From the NCBI GenBank assembly GCA_007131745.1, contig SLPX01000145.1, positions 1 to 10,243 of the forward strand: a DNA stretch of 10,243 nt, written 5' to 3'. Positions 1 to 5,986 of the stretch are shown here, piece after piece (the first letter of the stretch is position 1; each line of letters begins with the position of its first letter). The notes beneath the pieces are model-generated. The model was not told the DNA's origin, searched no databases, and saw only the letters and a program-made list of their open reading frames with translations. The translations under genes and the position numbers were made by a program. This stretch comes from Myxococcales bacterium (GTDB taxonomy: Bacteria; Myxococcota; Polyangia; HGW-17; SLPX01).

Positions 1-282
1 ATAAACACTCCGACCCTGATCCTGGCCGGCAAAAAAGATTACAGGGTCCCCTACACTCAAAGCATCATGATGTTCACCGCGCTCAAACGCAGGTCCATAC
101 CCGCAAAACTCATCTTGTTCCCGGACGACGGCCATTGGCCGAACACGGTAAAGTCAATGCCGATATACTACTCAGCCCACCTCGAATGGTTCCACAGGCA
201 CCTGGGCGGACAAAAACCCGAGTTTTCGCCCGAAGATCTGGTATACGGAAAGGCATTCAAAAAACGAGGCAAAGATAACTAA
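1..282 (+). CDS. S9 family peptidase (prolyl oligopeptidase type), C-terminal fragment
   Basis: The reading frame is open from the left edge of the window to a TAA stop, giving the last 93 residues of a protein that starts outside the window. The fragment is the end of an alpha/beta-hydrolase fold of the S9 serine peptidase kind. After the strand TPTLILAG comes KKDYRVP, whose Asp (visible residue 13) is the expected acid of the triad. Then FPDDGHW carries the expected catalytic His (visible residue 45), and the closing helix contains HLEWFHRHL. The nucleophile Ser must lie upstream. S9 enzymes cleave short peptides or the ends of peptides, and many bacterial members are secreted or periplasmic, but localisation cannot be read from this end. 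The ATG at 67 is an internal Met, not the start. A related acyl-aminoacyl peptidase or dipeptidyl-peptidase specificity cannot be excluded. Confidence 0.85.
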   Translation: MNTPTLILAGKKDYRVPYTQSIMMFTALKRRSIPAKLILFPDDGHWPNTVKSMPIYYSAHLEWFHRHLGGQKPEFSPEDLVYGKAFKKRGKDN

Positions 283-332
283 GCCACCCATCCGTCTATT
301 TGGGTAAAAACTTAGCAACATCCGCGAATAGA

Positions 333-348
333 TTTCGATATATCGAAA
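333..348. promoter_or_regulatory. Perfect 16-bp palindrome upstream of ATPase 1
   Basis: TTTCGATATATCGAAA is a perfect inverted repeat with no spacer. It lies about 20 bases upstream of the proposed -35 box of the first DUF4143 ATPase. Its right half, TATCGAAA, occurs again at 422-429 and runs into the ATG start codon. The arrangement resembles an upstream operator plus a second half-site, but no cognate regulator is visible nearby, so the role is inferred. Confidence 0.4.
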
Positions 349-366
349 ACTAAAGCTTAAATTGGG

Positions 367-395
367 TTTACCTTACGATATAGTTGATATATATT
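367..395 (+). promoter_or_regulatory. Probable sigma70-type promoter for ATPase 1
   Basis: TTTACC (367-372) and TATATT (390-395) match the -35 and -10 consensus at 4 and 5 of 6 positions, with an ideal 17-base spacer. Transcription would start near 402, shortly before the Shine-Dalgarno sequence GAGGTG (416-421). The surroundings are AT-rich, so chance matches are possible. Confidence 0.45.
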
Positions 396-428
396 CAAAA
401 TATCCTTCTGGAAGTGAGGTGTATCGAA

Positions 429-1628
429 ATGATTAAACGGGAAAGTTACCTATCAAGAATTCGTCCATTTATTGGCAGAGATGTCATCAAAGTGCTGACA
501 GGCATCCGTCGTTGTGGAAAATCGGTGATGCTGGATCTTATTAAAGATGAATTGAAGGGGCTGGGAATTACGGAGAATCAAATTCTTTCAGTTAATTTTG
601 AAAGCAGGAAGGCAGGGCATTTAGCATCACTGGAGGAGACTTATAAACATGTGCAATCATTTGCCGCGAATAGAAAGGAAAAGGTTTATCTGTTTTTTGA
701 TGAAGTACAAGAACTGACTGGGTGGGAAAAAATGGTCAACTCTTGCCTGGTGGATTTTGATGCTGATATCTATATCACAGGATCCAACGCCAAGCTGTTG
801 TCAGGTGAGCTTGCAACCTACCTGGGTGGACGGTATGTGAAATTTCGCATTTTCCCATTTTCCTTTAGAGAAGTGTTCGAAAGCTCGCCGGATACAGACA
901 TCAATCACGTTTTTCAAACTTATCTTACAAGGGGCGGCATGCCTTTTCTTTACCAGGTGCCCATCGATGAAAGAAGTGCCATGCAATATCTAAACGATGT
1001 GCATGATTCCATCATATTAAAAGACATCGCTGTCAGAAACAAAATCCGGAATATTGAGCTGTTGAAGAGGGTGATTCTGTACCTGATGGCCAATGTCGGA
1101 AACACGTTCTCAGCAAAATCCATCTCAAAATTCCTGAAGAATGAGCAGCGACGAGTTTCCACAGAAACTATCTATAACTATATCGATTACTGCACTGATG
1201 CTTGTTTTGTTCATATGGTTTCACGAAAAGACTTGACGGGGAAGAAAATATTACAGTTTCATGAAAAAATATTTATTACAGACCACGGCATGCGGGAAGC
1301 CATTTATGGGAACAACCTGCGGGACATTAACCAAATCCTCGAAAACATTGTGTTTATGGAGCTGCTTCGCAGGGGTTATCAGGTTTATGTAGGTAAAAAG
1401 AATAACCGTGAAGTAGATTTTGTGGCCTCTTTAGGAAAAGAAAAAGTGTATGTGCAGGTGGCGTATCTTCTCCCTACAGAGGAGACAGTCGAGAGAGAGT
1501 TTTCAGTGCTGGAGATGATCCCGGATAACTATCCCAAATATGTCGTTTCCATGGACGAGGTTGACAGAGGAAGATCCGGCATTCGAAATGTTCATGTACG
1601 AGATTTTTTATTACAGGAAAATTACTAA
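429..1628 (+). CDS. AAA_14/DUF4143 family ATPase 1
   Basis: A 399-residue ATP-binding protein with an N-terminal AAA+ domain and a C-terminal DUF4143 domain. The ATG at 429 is chosen over a TTG at 384 because GAGGTG sits seven bases before it and homologues begin at about this point. Visible motifs are Walker A GIRRCGKS (25-32), Walker B YLFFDE (87-92), the sensor strand ITGSN (116-120), and a winged-helix-like stretch around 205-260. The C-terminal domain is a PD-(D/E)XK nuclease-like fold: ENIVFMELLRRGY (305-317), REVDF with Asp330, then YVQVAYL near 341. In this last segment the usual E-x-K pair reads Q343-V-A, so nuclease activity is doubtful. Full-length for the family (about 380-420). 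Proteins of this type are common accessory genes of unresolved function in bacteria and archaea. Base composition is clearly more AT-rich than the genes to its right, which suggests transfer. Confidence 0.88.
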   Translation: MIKRESYLSRIRPFIGRDVIKVLTGIRRCGKSVMLDLIKDELKGLGITENQILSVNFESRKAGHLASLEETYKHVQSFAANRKEKVYLFFDEVQELTGWEKMVNSCLVDFDADIYITGSNAKLLSGELATYLGGRYVKFRIFPFSFREVFESSPDTDINHVFQTYLTRGGMPFLYQVPIDERSAMQYLNDVHDSIILKDIAVRNKIRNIELLKRVILYLMANVGNTFSAKSISKFLKNEQRRVSTETIYNYIDYCTDACFVHMVSRKDLTGKKILQFHEKIFITDHGMREAIYGNNLRDINQILENIVFMELLRRGYQVYVGKKNNREVDFVASLGKEKVYVQVAYLLPTEETVEREFSVLEMIPDNYPKYVVSMDEVDRGRSGIRNVHVRDFLLQENY

Positions 1629-1684
1629 CAACCGACCAACCGAAAAACCAGGTCGTCTCCTTGCATTTGACTGTTTCGGTTCAG

Positions 1685-1714
1685 TTGAAACGTGACTCCG
1701 AAAAACTCTATGAT
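1685..1714 (+). promoter_or_regulatory. Probable sigma70-type promoter for leader ORF and ATPase 2
   Basis: TTGAAA (1685-1690) and TATGAT (1709-1714) each match the consensus at 5 of 6 positions and are separated by 18 bases. The predicted transcript would begin near 1721. It would then carry the purine-rich Shine-Dalgarno stretch at 1731-1743, the short leader ORF, the 1788-1811 palindrome and the second ATPase. Confidence 0.55.
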
Positions 1715-1750
1715 ATTGAAAACAATCTTCGGAAAGGGAAAGGATGTTCA

Positions 1751-1837
1751 ATGAATTCTGTCGCTCATGACCATTCGGCAAATTATTGCGGAAAAGTCTT
1801 GACTTTTCCGCGATATACTGCGAAATGGTCAGCATGA
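1751..1837 (+). CDS. Possible 28-aa leader peptide overlapping ATPase 2
   Basis: ATG at 1751 opens a 28-codon frame beginning MNSVAHDHSANYCGKV. It is preceded by GGGAAAGGA (1736-1744), the strongest Shine-Dalgarno sequence in this intergenic region, at normal spacing. The TGA stop (1835-1837) overlaps the first ATG of the ATPase (1834) in an ATGA arrangement, the usual geometry for translational coupling. The ATPase has no recognisable ribosome-binding site of its own, so re-initiation after this small ORF would explain its translation. A competing ATG at 1744 gives only eight codons. I recognise no homologue and the peptide may have no function beyond coupling. It could also be a chance frame, with the ATPase starting elsewhere. 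Confidence 0.4.
   Translation: MNSVAHDHSANYCGKVLTFPRYTAKWSA
1788..1811. repeat. Perfect 11-bp inverted repeat inside the leader of ATPase 2
   Basis: GCGGAAAAGTC (1788-1798) and its exact reverse complement GACTTTTCCGC (1801-1811) are separated by only TT. As DNA it could be a dimeric regulator site. As RNA it could fold into a stem of about ten pairs with a four-base loop, just upstream of the ATPase start. It lies within the proposed leader ORF, so ribosome passage would melt the hairpin. No U-run follows, so it is not an intrinsic terminator. Confidence 0.6.
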
Positions 1838-2952
1838 TGAGAGCGTTACAGGATCGTATAGAGAAAGATTTGCAAAAGAAGATGGTCTTTCTGACCGGGC
1901 CTCGTCAGGTCGGCAAAACAACCCTCGCAAAGGCTATCGCGGGGAATCGTCCGGATACGGTTTATTGTAACTACGATGATTTTGATCACAGGGAGATTAT
2001 TCGCCAACGGTCTTGGTTACGCTCTACTCGATTGCTCATTTTGGATGAATTGCACAAAATGGCTGGGTGGAAAAACTACTTAAAGGGGTTATACGACACC
2101 AAACCTGAGCACCTGCAAATTCTGGTCACAGGAAGTGCTCGGCTCGAAACCTTTCGCACACATGGCGATTCCTTGGCCGGCCGGTTTTTTCGCCACCGGC
2201 TTCATCCTTTTTCCATGGCCGAGGTTCCGGACGCGGATGAACATACATTGGATCGATTGTTAGAGAGGGGAGGATTTCCGGAACCTTTCCTGGCAAATAG
2301 TTTGATGGATGCGGACCGATGGCGGTTGCAATACACTGATGGATTGATCCGAACCGATATTCTGGATTTTGAAAGGGTCCACCACTTGAGAGCTGTTCAA
2401 GACACCATGGCTTTGTTACAGCGTCGTATAGGGTCCGTGCTGTCATATGCTTCCCTTGCACGGGATGTTGGTGTCTCGCCCAACACTATCAAGCGCTATA
2501 TCAATATTTTCGAAGCGCTCTTCATTATCTTTAGAGTAACGCCATACTATCGCAATATTGCCAGGACGTTGCGGAAAGACTCAAAAGCGTATTTTTACGA
2601 CACAGGGATGGTGATTGGAAACCCCGGAGCGAGGTTTGAGAATCTGGTCGCTGTGGAATTAAAAAAACATCTGGATGCTGTGGAAGACACCCAAGGCAAA
2701 AGGACTACGCTCCAGTTTCTCCGCACAAAAGAGAAAAAAGAAGTTGATTTTGTCCTGACGATAAACGGGGAGCCTCAAGTGCTTGTAGAGGCCAAGCTTT
2801 CGCAAAGTAACATCCATCGGGATCTGCTCTATTTCAACAAACAAACCGGGCTGGCCGCAGTACAGGTCGTGAAAAACCTTGGTTTGGAGAGTGTAGAGAA
2901 GGGGGTAGAAATTCGACGAGCGGAACCGTATTTACGCAGACTGTTCGTATAG
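1834..2952 (+). CDS. AAA_14/DUF4143 family ATPase 2 with intact nuclease-like motif
   Basis: A 372-residue ATPase related in architecture but not close in sequence to the one at 429. I place the start at the ATG at 1834, which overlaps the leader ORF stop; ATG 1825 and TTG 1786 are in frame but no better supported. Motifs are Walker A GPRQVGKT (22-29), Walker B LLILDE (67-72), sensor strand LVTGSAR (97-103), the SLAGRFF loop (113-119), and a winged helix around SYASLARDVGVSPNTIKRYI (204-223). The C-terminal DUF4143 domain keeps the full PD-(D/E)XK-like set: RFENLVAVEL with Glu269, KEVDF with Asp305, and LVEAK with Glu319 and Lys321. A catalytic nuclease is therefore chemically possible, unlike in ATPase 1, but activity is not established for the family as a whole. 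The gene's last 21 bases overlap the small minus-strand ORF at 2932-3138. Confidence 0.87.
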   Translation: MMRALQDRIEKDLQKKMVFLTGPRQVGKTTLAKAIAGNRPDTVYCNYDDFDHREIIRQRSWLRSTRLLILDELHKMAGWKNYLKGLYDTKPEHLQILVTGSARLETFRTHGDSLAGRFFRHRLHPFSMAEVPDADEHTLDRLLERGGFPEPFLANSLMDADRWRLQYTDGLIRTDILDFERVHHLRAVQDTMALLQRRIGSVLSYASLARDVGVSPNTIKRYINIFEALFIIFRVTPYYRNIARTLRKDSKAYFYDTGMVIGNPGARFENLVAVELKKHLDAVEDTQGKRTTLQFLRTKEKKEVDFVLTINGEPQVLVEAKLSQSNIHRDLLYFNKQTGLAAVQVVKNLGLESVEKGVEIRRAEPYLRRLFV

Positions 2953-3138
2953 AGTAGAAAGTGATTGAAGTGGTTGGAAGTTCTCCGTCACCCGGTCCAT
3001 GAATTCCATCGTGGTCTCCCGGGACGAGAAGCCGACCGGAACGACGATCCCGCCGAGTTCAAGGTACCGAATCACGGATGAAGCTCCAGGAATTGTCGAC
3101 TCAAATGCAAATTCGAGGACCTCGGCCGGGTTACCCAT
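2932..3138 (-). CDS. Small hypothetical protein (68 aa), divergent from yefM-yoeB
   Basis: The ATG (3138) follows AGAGG six bases upstream on the minus strand, a plausible ribosome-binding site. The frame runs 68 codons and ends inside the 3' end of the second ATPase. No family is recognised with confidence. The segment FESTIPGASSVIRYLELGG, followed by IVVPVGFSS, faintly resembles the Rossmann strand-helix-strand of medium-chain alcohol dehydrogenases, where an E-x-x-G region precedes GG-x-VVLVG. If that is real, this is a decayed or truncated remnant, because no further dehydrogenase sequence is found on either side. The alternative is an unrelated small gene sharing the divergent control region with the toxin-antitoxin pair, or a non-coding frame. 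The sequence alone does not decide. Confidence 0.35.
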   Translation of the reverse strand: MGNPAEVLEFAFESTIPGASSVIRYLELGGIVVPVGFSSRETTMEFMDRVTENFQPLQSLSTLYEQSA

Positions 3139-3139
3139 A

Positions 3140-3176
3140 ACGTACCTCTTGACGTACGTACGAAATGACGTACTAT
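3140..3176 (+). promoter_or_regulatory. yefM: Promoter with GTAC-core operator for yefM-yoeB
   Basis: TTGACG (3149-3154) and TACTAT (3171-3176) form a promoter with a 16-base spacer. Four GTAC cores lie across it at 3142, 3154, 3158 and 3170. The spacing is 12, 4 and 12 bases, so the set is symmetric about its centre, and CGTACGTACG (3153-3162) is a perfect palindrome. In E. coli the YefM antitoxin represses its own operon by binding palindromes with a TGTACA core. By analogy these sites are the likely autoregulatory operator here. They would also cover the start region of the divergent small ORF. Confidence 0.6.
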
Positions 3177-3204
3177 GGATTTAGTTAGCCTGTGGAGGTG
3201 TATC

Positions 3205-3447
3205 ATGACTACGATTACAGCCAGCGAAGCCCGCGCGAACCTATATCGTCTAATCGACGAAGCTGCATCTTCGCATAAGCCGTTGGTCATATCGGGAAAG
3301 CGGAACAAGGCAGTGCTGATTTCCGAGGAAGACTGGGAAGCAATCCAAGAAACGCTGTTTCTGCTCTCTATCCCTGGTATGCGCGAATCGATCAGGGAAG
3401 GCATGGAGACAAATGTTGATGAATGCTCCGAGGATCCGGGATGGTGA
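3205..3447 (+). CDS. yefM: YefM/Phd family antitoxin
   Basis: An 80-residue antitoxin that would neutralise the YoeB toxin encoded next and repress its own promoter as a complex. The start at 3205 is fixed by GGAGGTG just upstream (3194-3200), and the protein then opens with the family signature ITASEARANLYRLIDEA (4-20). This is followed by KPLVISGKRNKAVLISEEDWEAIQ (25-48), the strand-turn-strand and helix of the Phd/YefM N-terminal DNA-binding dimerisation fold. The C-terminal third is the flexible acidic segment that normally wraps the toxin and is the target of cellular proteases. An earlier in-frame ATG at 3175 lacks a ribosome-binding site and lies in the promoter. Its stop overlaps the toxin start by seven bases, implying coupled translation with the antitoxin made first. 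Confidence 0.93.
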   Translation: MTTITASEARANLYRLIDEAASSHKPLVISGKRNKAVLISEEDWEAIQETLFLLSIPGMRESIREGMETNVDECSEDPGW

Positions 3448-3707
3448 GTTGGCGGCTGGTCTATACGAAGCAAGCACAAAAGGACGCTAAGAAGTTGGCT
3501 GCAAGCGGCTTGAAACCAAAAGGAGAGGAGTTGTTAGCCATCCTTGCTGAAGACCCGTTTCAGAAACCGCCTCCTTTCGAGAAGCTCGTCGGCGATCTTG
3601 CCGGGGCATATTCAAGGCGGATAAATATTCAACATCGGTTGGTATACCAGGTGTTGGAAGAGGATCGGGTTATCAAGGTGTTACGGCTATGGAGTCATTA
3701 CGAATAA
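3441..3707 (+). CDS. yoeB: YoeB/Txe family toxin, ribosome-dependent mRNA endonuclease
   Basis: An 88-residue RelE-superfamily toxin. YoeB toxins enter the ribosomal A site and cut mRNA, stopping translation until antitoxin is restored. The segment SRRINIQHRLVYQV (58-71) is nearly identical to the E. coli core, and the C-terminus WSHYE carries the expected His86-Tyr87 pair. By alignment with E. coli YoeB, Glu47, Arg66 and His86 correspond to the catalytic Glu46, Arg65 and His83, so the toxin looks active. The start at 3441 overlaps the antitoxin stop; an in-frame ATG at 3423 lies deeper in the antitoxin gene and adds residues not seen in the family. Length is normal for the family (84-90). 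Its stop is only five bases from the end of the convergent dehydrogenase gene. Confidence 0.94.
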   Translation: MVSWRLVYTKQAQKDAKKLAASGLKPKGEELLAILAEDPFQKPPPFEKLVGDLAGAYSRRINIQHRLVYQVLEEDRVIKVLRLWSHYE

Positions 3708-3720
3708 GGAACTTATTTTT
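3703..3720. terminator. Weak bidirectional hairpin between yoeB and the dehydrogenase
   Basis: AATAAG (3703-3708) and CTTATT (3712-3717) form a six-pair stem with a three-base loop, followed on the plus strand by TTT. Both convergent stop codons lie inside the stem. The stem is all A-T apart from one pair, so if it terminates at all it does so weakly, and some read-through between the genes is likely. Confidence 0.25.
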
Positions 3721-5092
3721 CAACGTAAACAGTCTTGATGTTCATAAACTCCCGGATCCCCTGCACGCCAAGCTCCCGCCCATATCCCGACCACTTCACC
3801 CCCCCGAAAGGAAGCCGCGGATCCGATTTCACAAAAGAGTTTACAAAGCACGCTCCCGCGTCCAACTCCTCCCTCGCTATCTTTTCACCTCTTTCGATGT
3901 CACGCGTAAACACCGCCGCGCCCAGTCCGAAAACCGTATCATTGGCCAGAGCAATCGCCTCCCCTTCGTTTGCAACGCATACAACCGCGGCCACCGGCCC
4001 GAAAAGCTCTTCGTCGAACGCGGGCATACCCTTTCGCACGTTCGCTAACACCGTCGGAGGATAAAAAGCCCCGGGCCCCTCGTCCACTTTTCCGCCCAGC
4101 AAAACCTTCGCGCCCATTTCAACGGACCGCTCCACCTGGAGGTGAAGTTCATCGCGCAAATCCTTTCTGGCCAGCGGACCCAAGCTCACCCCTTCTTCAA
4201 GTGGATTTCCCATTTTGCGCAAACCCATCTCCCGCGCCAACGCGGCCACGAACTCATCATGCACATCCCTGACCACCAGGAACCTCTTCGCTGCAATGCA
4301 GCTCTGACCGCTGTTTATCAATCGACTCGCCGCGCAGATTCGAGCAGCCTCCCCTACATCCGCATCTTTAAGCACCACGTACGGGTCGCTTCCGCCCAAC
4401 TCCAAAACAGTCTTCTTGATCTCCTTCCCCGCGGCCGCGGCCACCACCCTCCCCGCTTCCGTGCTCCCGGTCAGCGTACAAGCCCTTACGACCGGATTAC
4501 GGATCACCGCGCCCACGCTCCCGCTTCCTATCATCAAGCTCCGAAACACATTCTCCGGAAAACCCGCCTTTGCAAAAACCTCTTCTATCGCCATTGAACA
4601 TCCCGGCACATTGCTCGCGTGTTTCAAAACCCCTGTGTTTCCACCCATGAGATTCGGTGCCGCAAACCTGAAAACCTGCCAAAAAGGAAAGTTCCACGGC
4701 ATGATCGCAAGCACCACCCCCAGCGGTCGATAAGATACAAAACTCCGATACGCATCGGTTTCAATCTCTTCATCCGCCAAAAAAACCTCCCCGTTTTCAG
4801 CGTAATACTCACAAACCCATGCACACTTCTCCACCTCGGCCAATCCCTCACCCAGCGGTTTTCCCATCTCAAGAGCCATCAACTTCGCATACGCTCTATT
4901 GTTTTCCCGCAATACCCTCGCTGCCCCCTTCATCAACCCCGCGCGCCGCGAAAAAGAAGATTTCTTCCATTCACCGAATGCTACCTCGGATTCATTCAAA
5001 ATTCGCTCCACCTCCTCCGCTCCCATCTCGGCGTATCCCTCCAAAACTTCATCCGTAGCCGGATTTATTGACTTCAAAGACTTCAACGACAT
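3713..5092 (-). CDS. gabD: Succinate-semialdehyde dehydrogenase, NAD(P)+ (GabD1/Sad type)
   Basis: A 459-residue cytosolic aldehyde dehydrogenase that would oxidise succinate semialdehyde to succinate, as in GABA or polyamine breakdown. Key features are MPWNFPFWQV (131-140) with Asn134, LKHASNVPG (156-164) with the cofactor-binding Lys157, TGSTEAG (208-214), the general base Glu231 in LELGGSDP, and the catalytic nucleophile Cys265 in GQSCIAAKRF. LFGPVA (363-368) and the C-terminal LPFGGVKWSGYGRELGVQGI (427-446) complete the fold. Length and the combined LKHASNVP and SGYGREL signatures fit the short GabD1/YneI subfamily rather than the roughly 480-residue GabD. The start is supported by GGAGGTGAT directly before ATG. 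A consensus-like promoter lies upstream at 5118-5147. Activity on other short semialdehydes is possible, since substrate range cannot be read with certainty. No transaminase or transporter of a GABA operon is adjacent. Confidence 0.9.
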   Translation of the reverse strand: MSLKSLKSINPATDEVLEGYAEMGAEEVERILNESEVAFGEWKKSSFSRRAGLMKGAARVLRENNRAYAKLMALEMGKPLGEGLAEVEKCAWVCEYYAENGEVFLADEEIETDAYRSFVSYRPLGVVLAIMPWNFPFWQVFRFAAPNLMGGNTGVLKHASNVPGCSMAIEEVFAKAGFPENVFRSLMIGSGSVGAVIRNPVVRACTLTGSTEAGRVVAAAAGKEIKKTVLELGGSDPYVVLKDADVGEAARICAASRLINSGQSCIAAKRFLVVRDVHDEFVAALAREMGLRKMGNPLEEGVSLGPLARKDLRDELHLQVERSVEMGAKVLLGGKVDEGPGAFYPPTVLANVRKGMPAFDEELFGPVAAVVCVANEGEAIALANDTVFGLGAAVFTRDIERGEKIAREELDAGACFVNSFVKSDPRLPFGGVKWSGYGRELGVQGIREFMNIKTVYVEK

Positions 5093-5117
5093 ATCACCTC
5101 CTGCAACAACATCTCAA

Positions 5118-5147
5118 ATTATACATTTCCATAAAATCCAAAAACAA
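5118..5147 (-). promoter_or_regulatory. Probable sigma70-type promoter for the dehydrogenase
   Basis: On the minus strand a perfect TATAAT -10 box (5123 down to 5118) is preceded, after 18 bases, by TTGTTT (5147-5142), which keeps the TTG of the -35 consensus. The box is 25 bases from the dehydrogenase start, leaving a very short leader that ends in GGAGGTGAT. The surrounding 60 bases are AT-rich. Confidence 0.55.
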
Positions 5148-5185
5148 CTGCATGTACATTTCCATTTACATTTACATCTACCGCC

Positions 5186-5206
5186 ACTGTTTCACAACAA
5201 AACAGT
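5186..5206. repeat. Seven-base inverted repeat between the glycosylase and dehydrogenase genes
   Basis: ACTGTTT (5186-5192) and AAACAGT (5200-5206) are exact reverse complements around a seven-base loop. The hairpin is not followed by a T-run on the minus strand, so it is a poor terminator for the glycosylase transcript. It lies about 40 bases upstream of the dehydrogenase -35 box and could be an operator. The rest of 5093-5272 holds no gene. Confidence 0.35.
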
Positions 5207-5272
5207 CGACCCTCGCCGGGTTCGGCTAAGACACATTCCGAACAAAGCAAGCACCCCCCCGGTTTTGCAAGC

Positions 5273-5986
5273 TCAAGGCAAATCTATTCCCAGGCTCCGG
5301 AGCCGGGTTTCGACCTCTGCTGCCCAGCCACGGTTGGCCTTGGGGCTCGCGGGGCTGGGGTGAAGGATTCTTCCGATTTGCACTTCGCCGGGGTTCAACA
5401 CTTCTTTGCATCGCGTTTCCGCGAACGCGCCTATGCCCAGGACGTAGCGAGGGCTCAACACATGGACGGTCTTTTCCAAACCCCAGTCGCAGATTTTGAA
5501 AAGGCCGGTTTTTTCCGAGGCGGGGAGTTTGTCGGGTGTCCGGTTTCTGCCGCTTTCTTCCATGAAAACCAGGGGACAATAATTGGCCACGAAAAAGCGG
5601 GAGAAAAAACGTTCGGGTTCGCTGAATCTGGCTTCGGCCCAACCCCAAAGGCGGGAGCCGCTCACTTCGGATCGACGGCATGAAAACCCCTCGATGCGTC
5701 TCTTAGGGTGCTCTTTCGCAGGCCGGCCGACCGGGCCGGATATTTTCAACCATTGCCGGACCTTGGTCGCATCTCCGAACGGAACCCCGGTCTGGGCCAT
5801 GCCGAAAGGCCCGGGATTCATTCCGACCAGCAACACCTCGACCCTGTCGGACGCGTATTTTTCAACGTAACGCGCGTACGGCGCCCATGCGTATTCCAGC
5901 GGGTTGTAGACAAAAGCGGTCGGCGGTCCGAACTCGAGGCGACTGAGCCTCGCGTTCATTTCGCGGGCAACATCGGTGAGGTCCAT
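5273..5986 (-). CDS. smug1: SMUG1-like uracil-DNA glycosylase
   Basis: A 237-residue base-excision repair enzyme of the uracil-DNA glycosylase superfamily, family 3 (SMUG1). It would remove uracil, and probably 5-hydroxymethyluracil, from DNA. Motif 1 is GMNPGPFGMAQTGVPFGD (55-72), nearly identical to vertebrate SMUG1, with Asn57 matching human Asn85. EHPKRRIEG and SEVSGSRLWGW (106-116) are also family hallmarks. FVANYCPLVFM (132-142) supplies Asn135, the counterpart of the uracil-reading Asn163. Motif 2 is LHPSPASPKANRGW (208-221) with His209 matching catalytic His239. SPASPKAN replaces the human SPRNPQAN, a small change in the DNA-wedge loop. The ATG is preceded by AAGGGAG at good spacing. 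The gene ends 180 bases before the dehydrogenase start, so shared transcription is possible but not shown. SMUG1 is mainly animal, with scattered bacterial members such as that of Geobacter. Confidence 0.93.
   Translation of the reverse strand: MDLTDVAREMNARLSRLEFGPPTAFVYNPLEYAWAPYARYVEKYASDRVEVLLVGMNPGPFGMAQTGVPFGDATKVRQWLKISGPVGRPAKEHPKRRIEGFSCRRSEVSGSRLWGWAEARFSEPERFFSRFFVANYCPLVFMEESGRNRTPDKLPASEKTGLFKICDWGLEKTVHVLSPRYVLGIGAFAETRCKEVLNPGEVQIGRILHPSPASPKANRGWAAEVETRLRSLGIDLP

Noticed and set aside
429..3707. The possibility that the two ATPases and yefM-yoeB form one mobile element or a named phage-defence system.
   Set aside because: No transposase, integrase, terminal inverted repeats, target-site duplications or tRNA attachment site are visible. 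Each unit has its own promoter.
5151..5178. ACATTT-type short repeats upstream of the dehydrogenase promoter.
   Set aside because: Three or four loose copies of a six-base AT-rich word are expected in such sequence and show no regular spacing.
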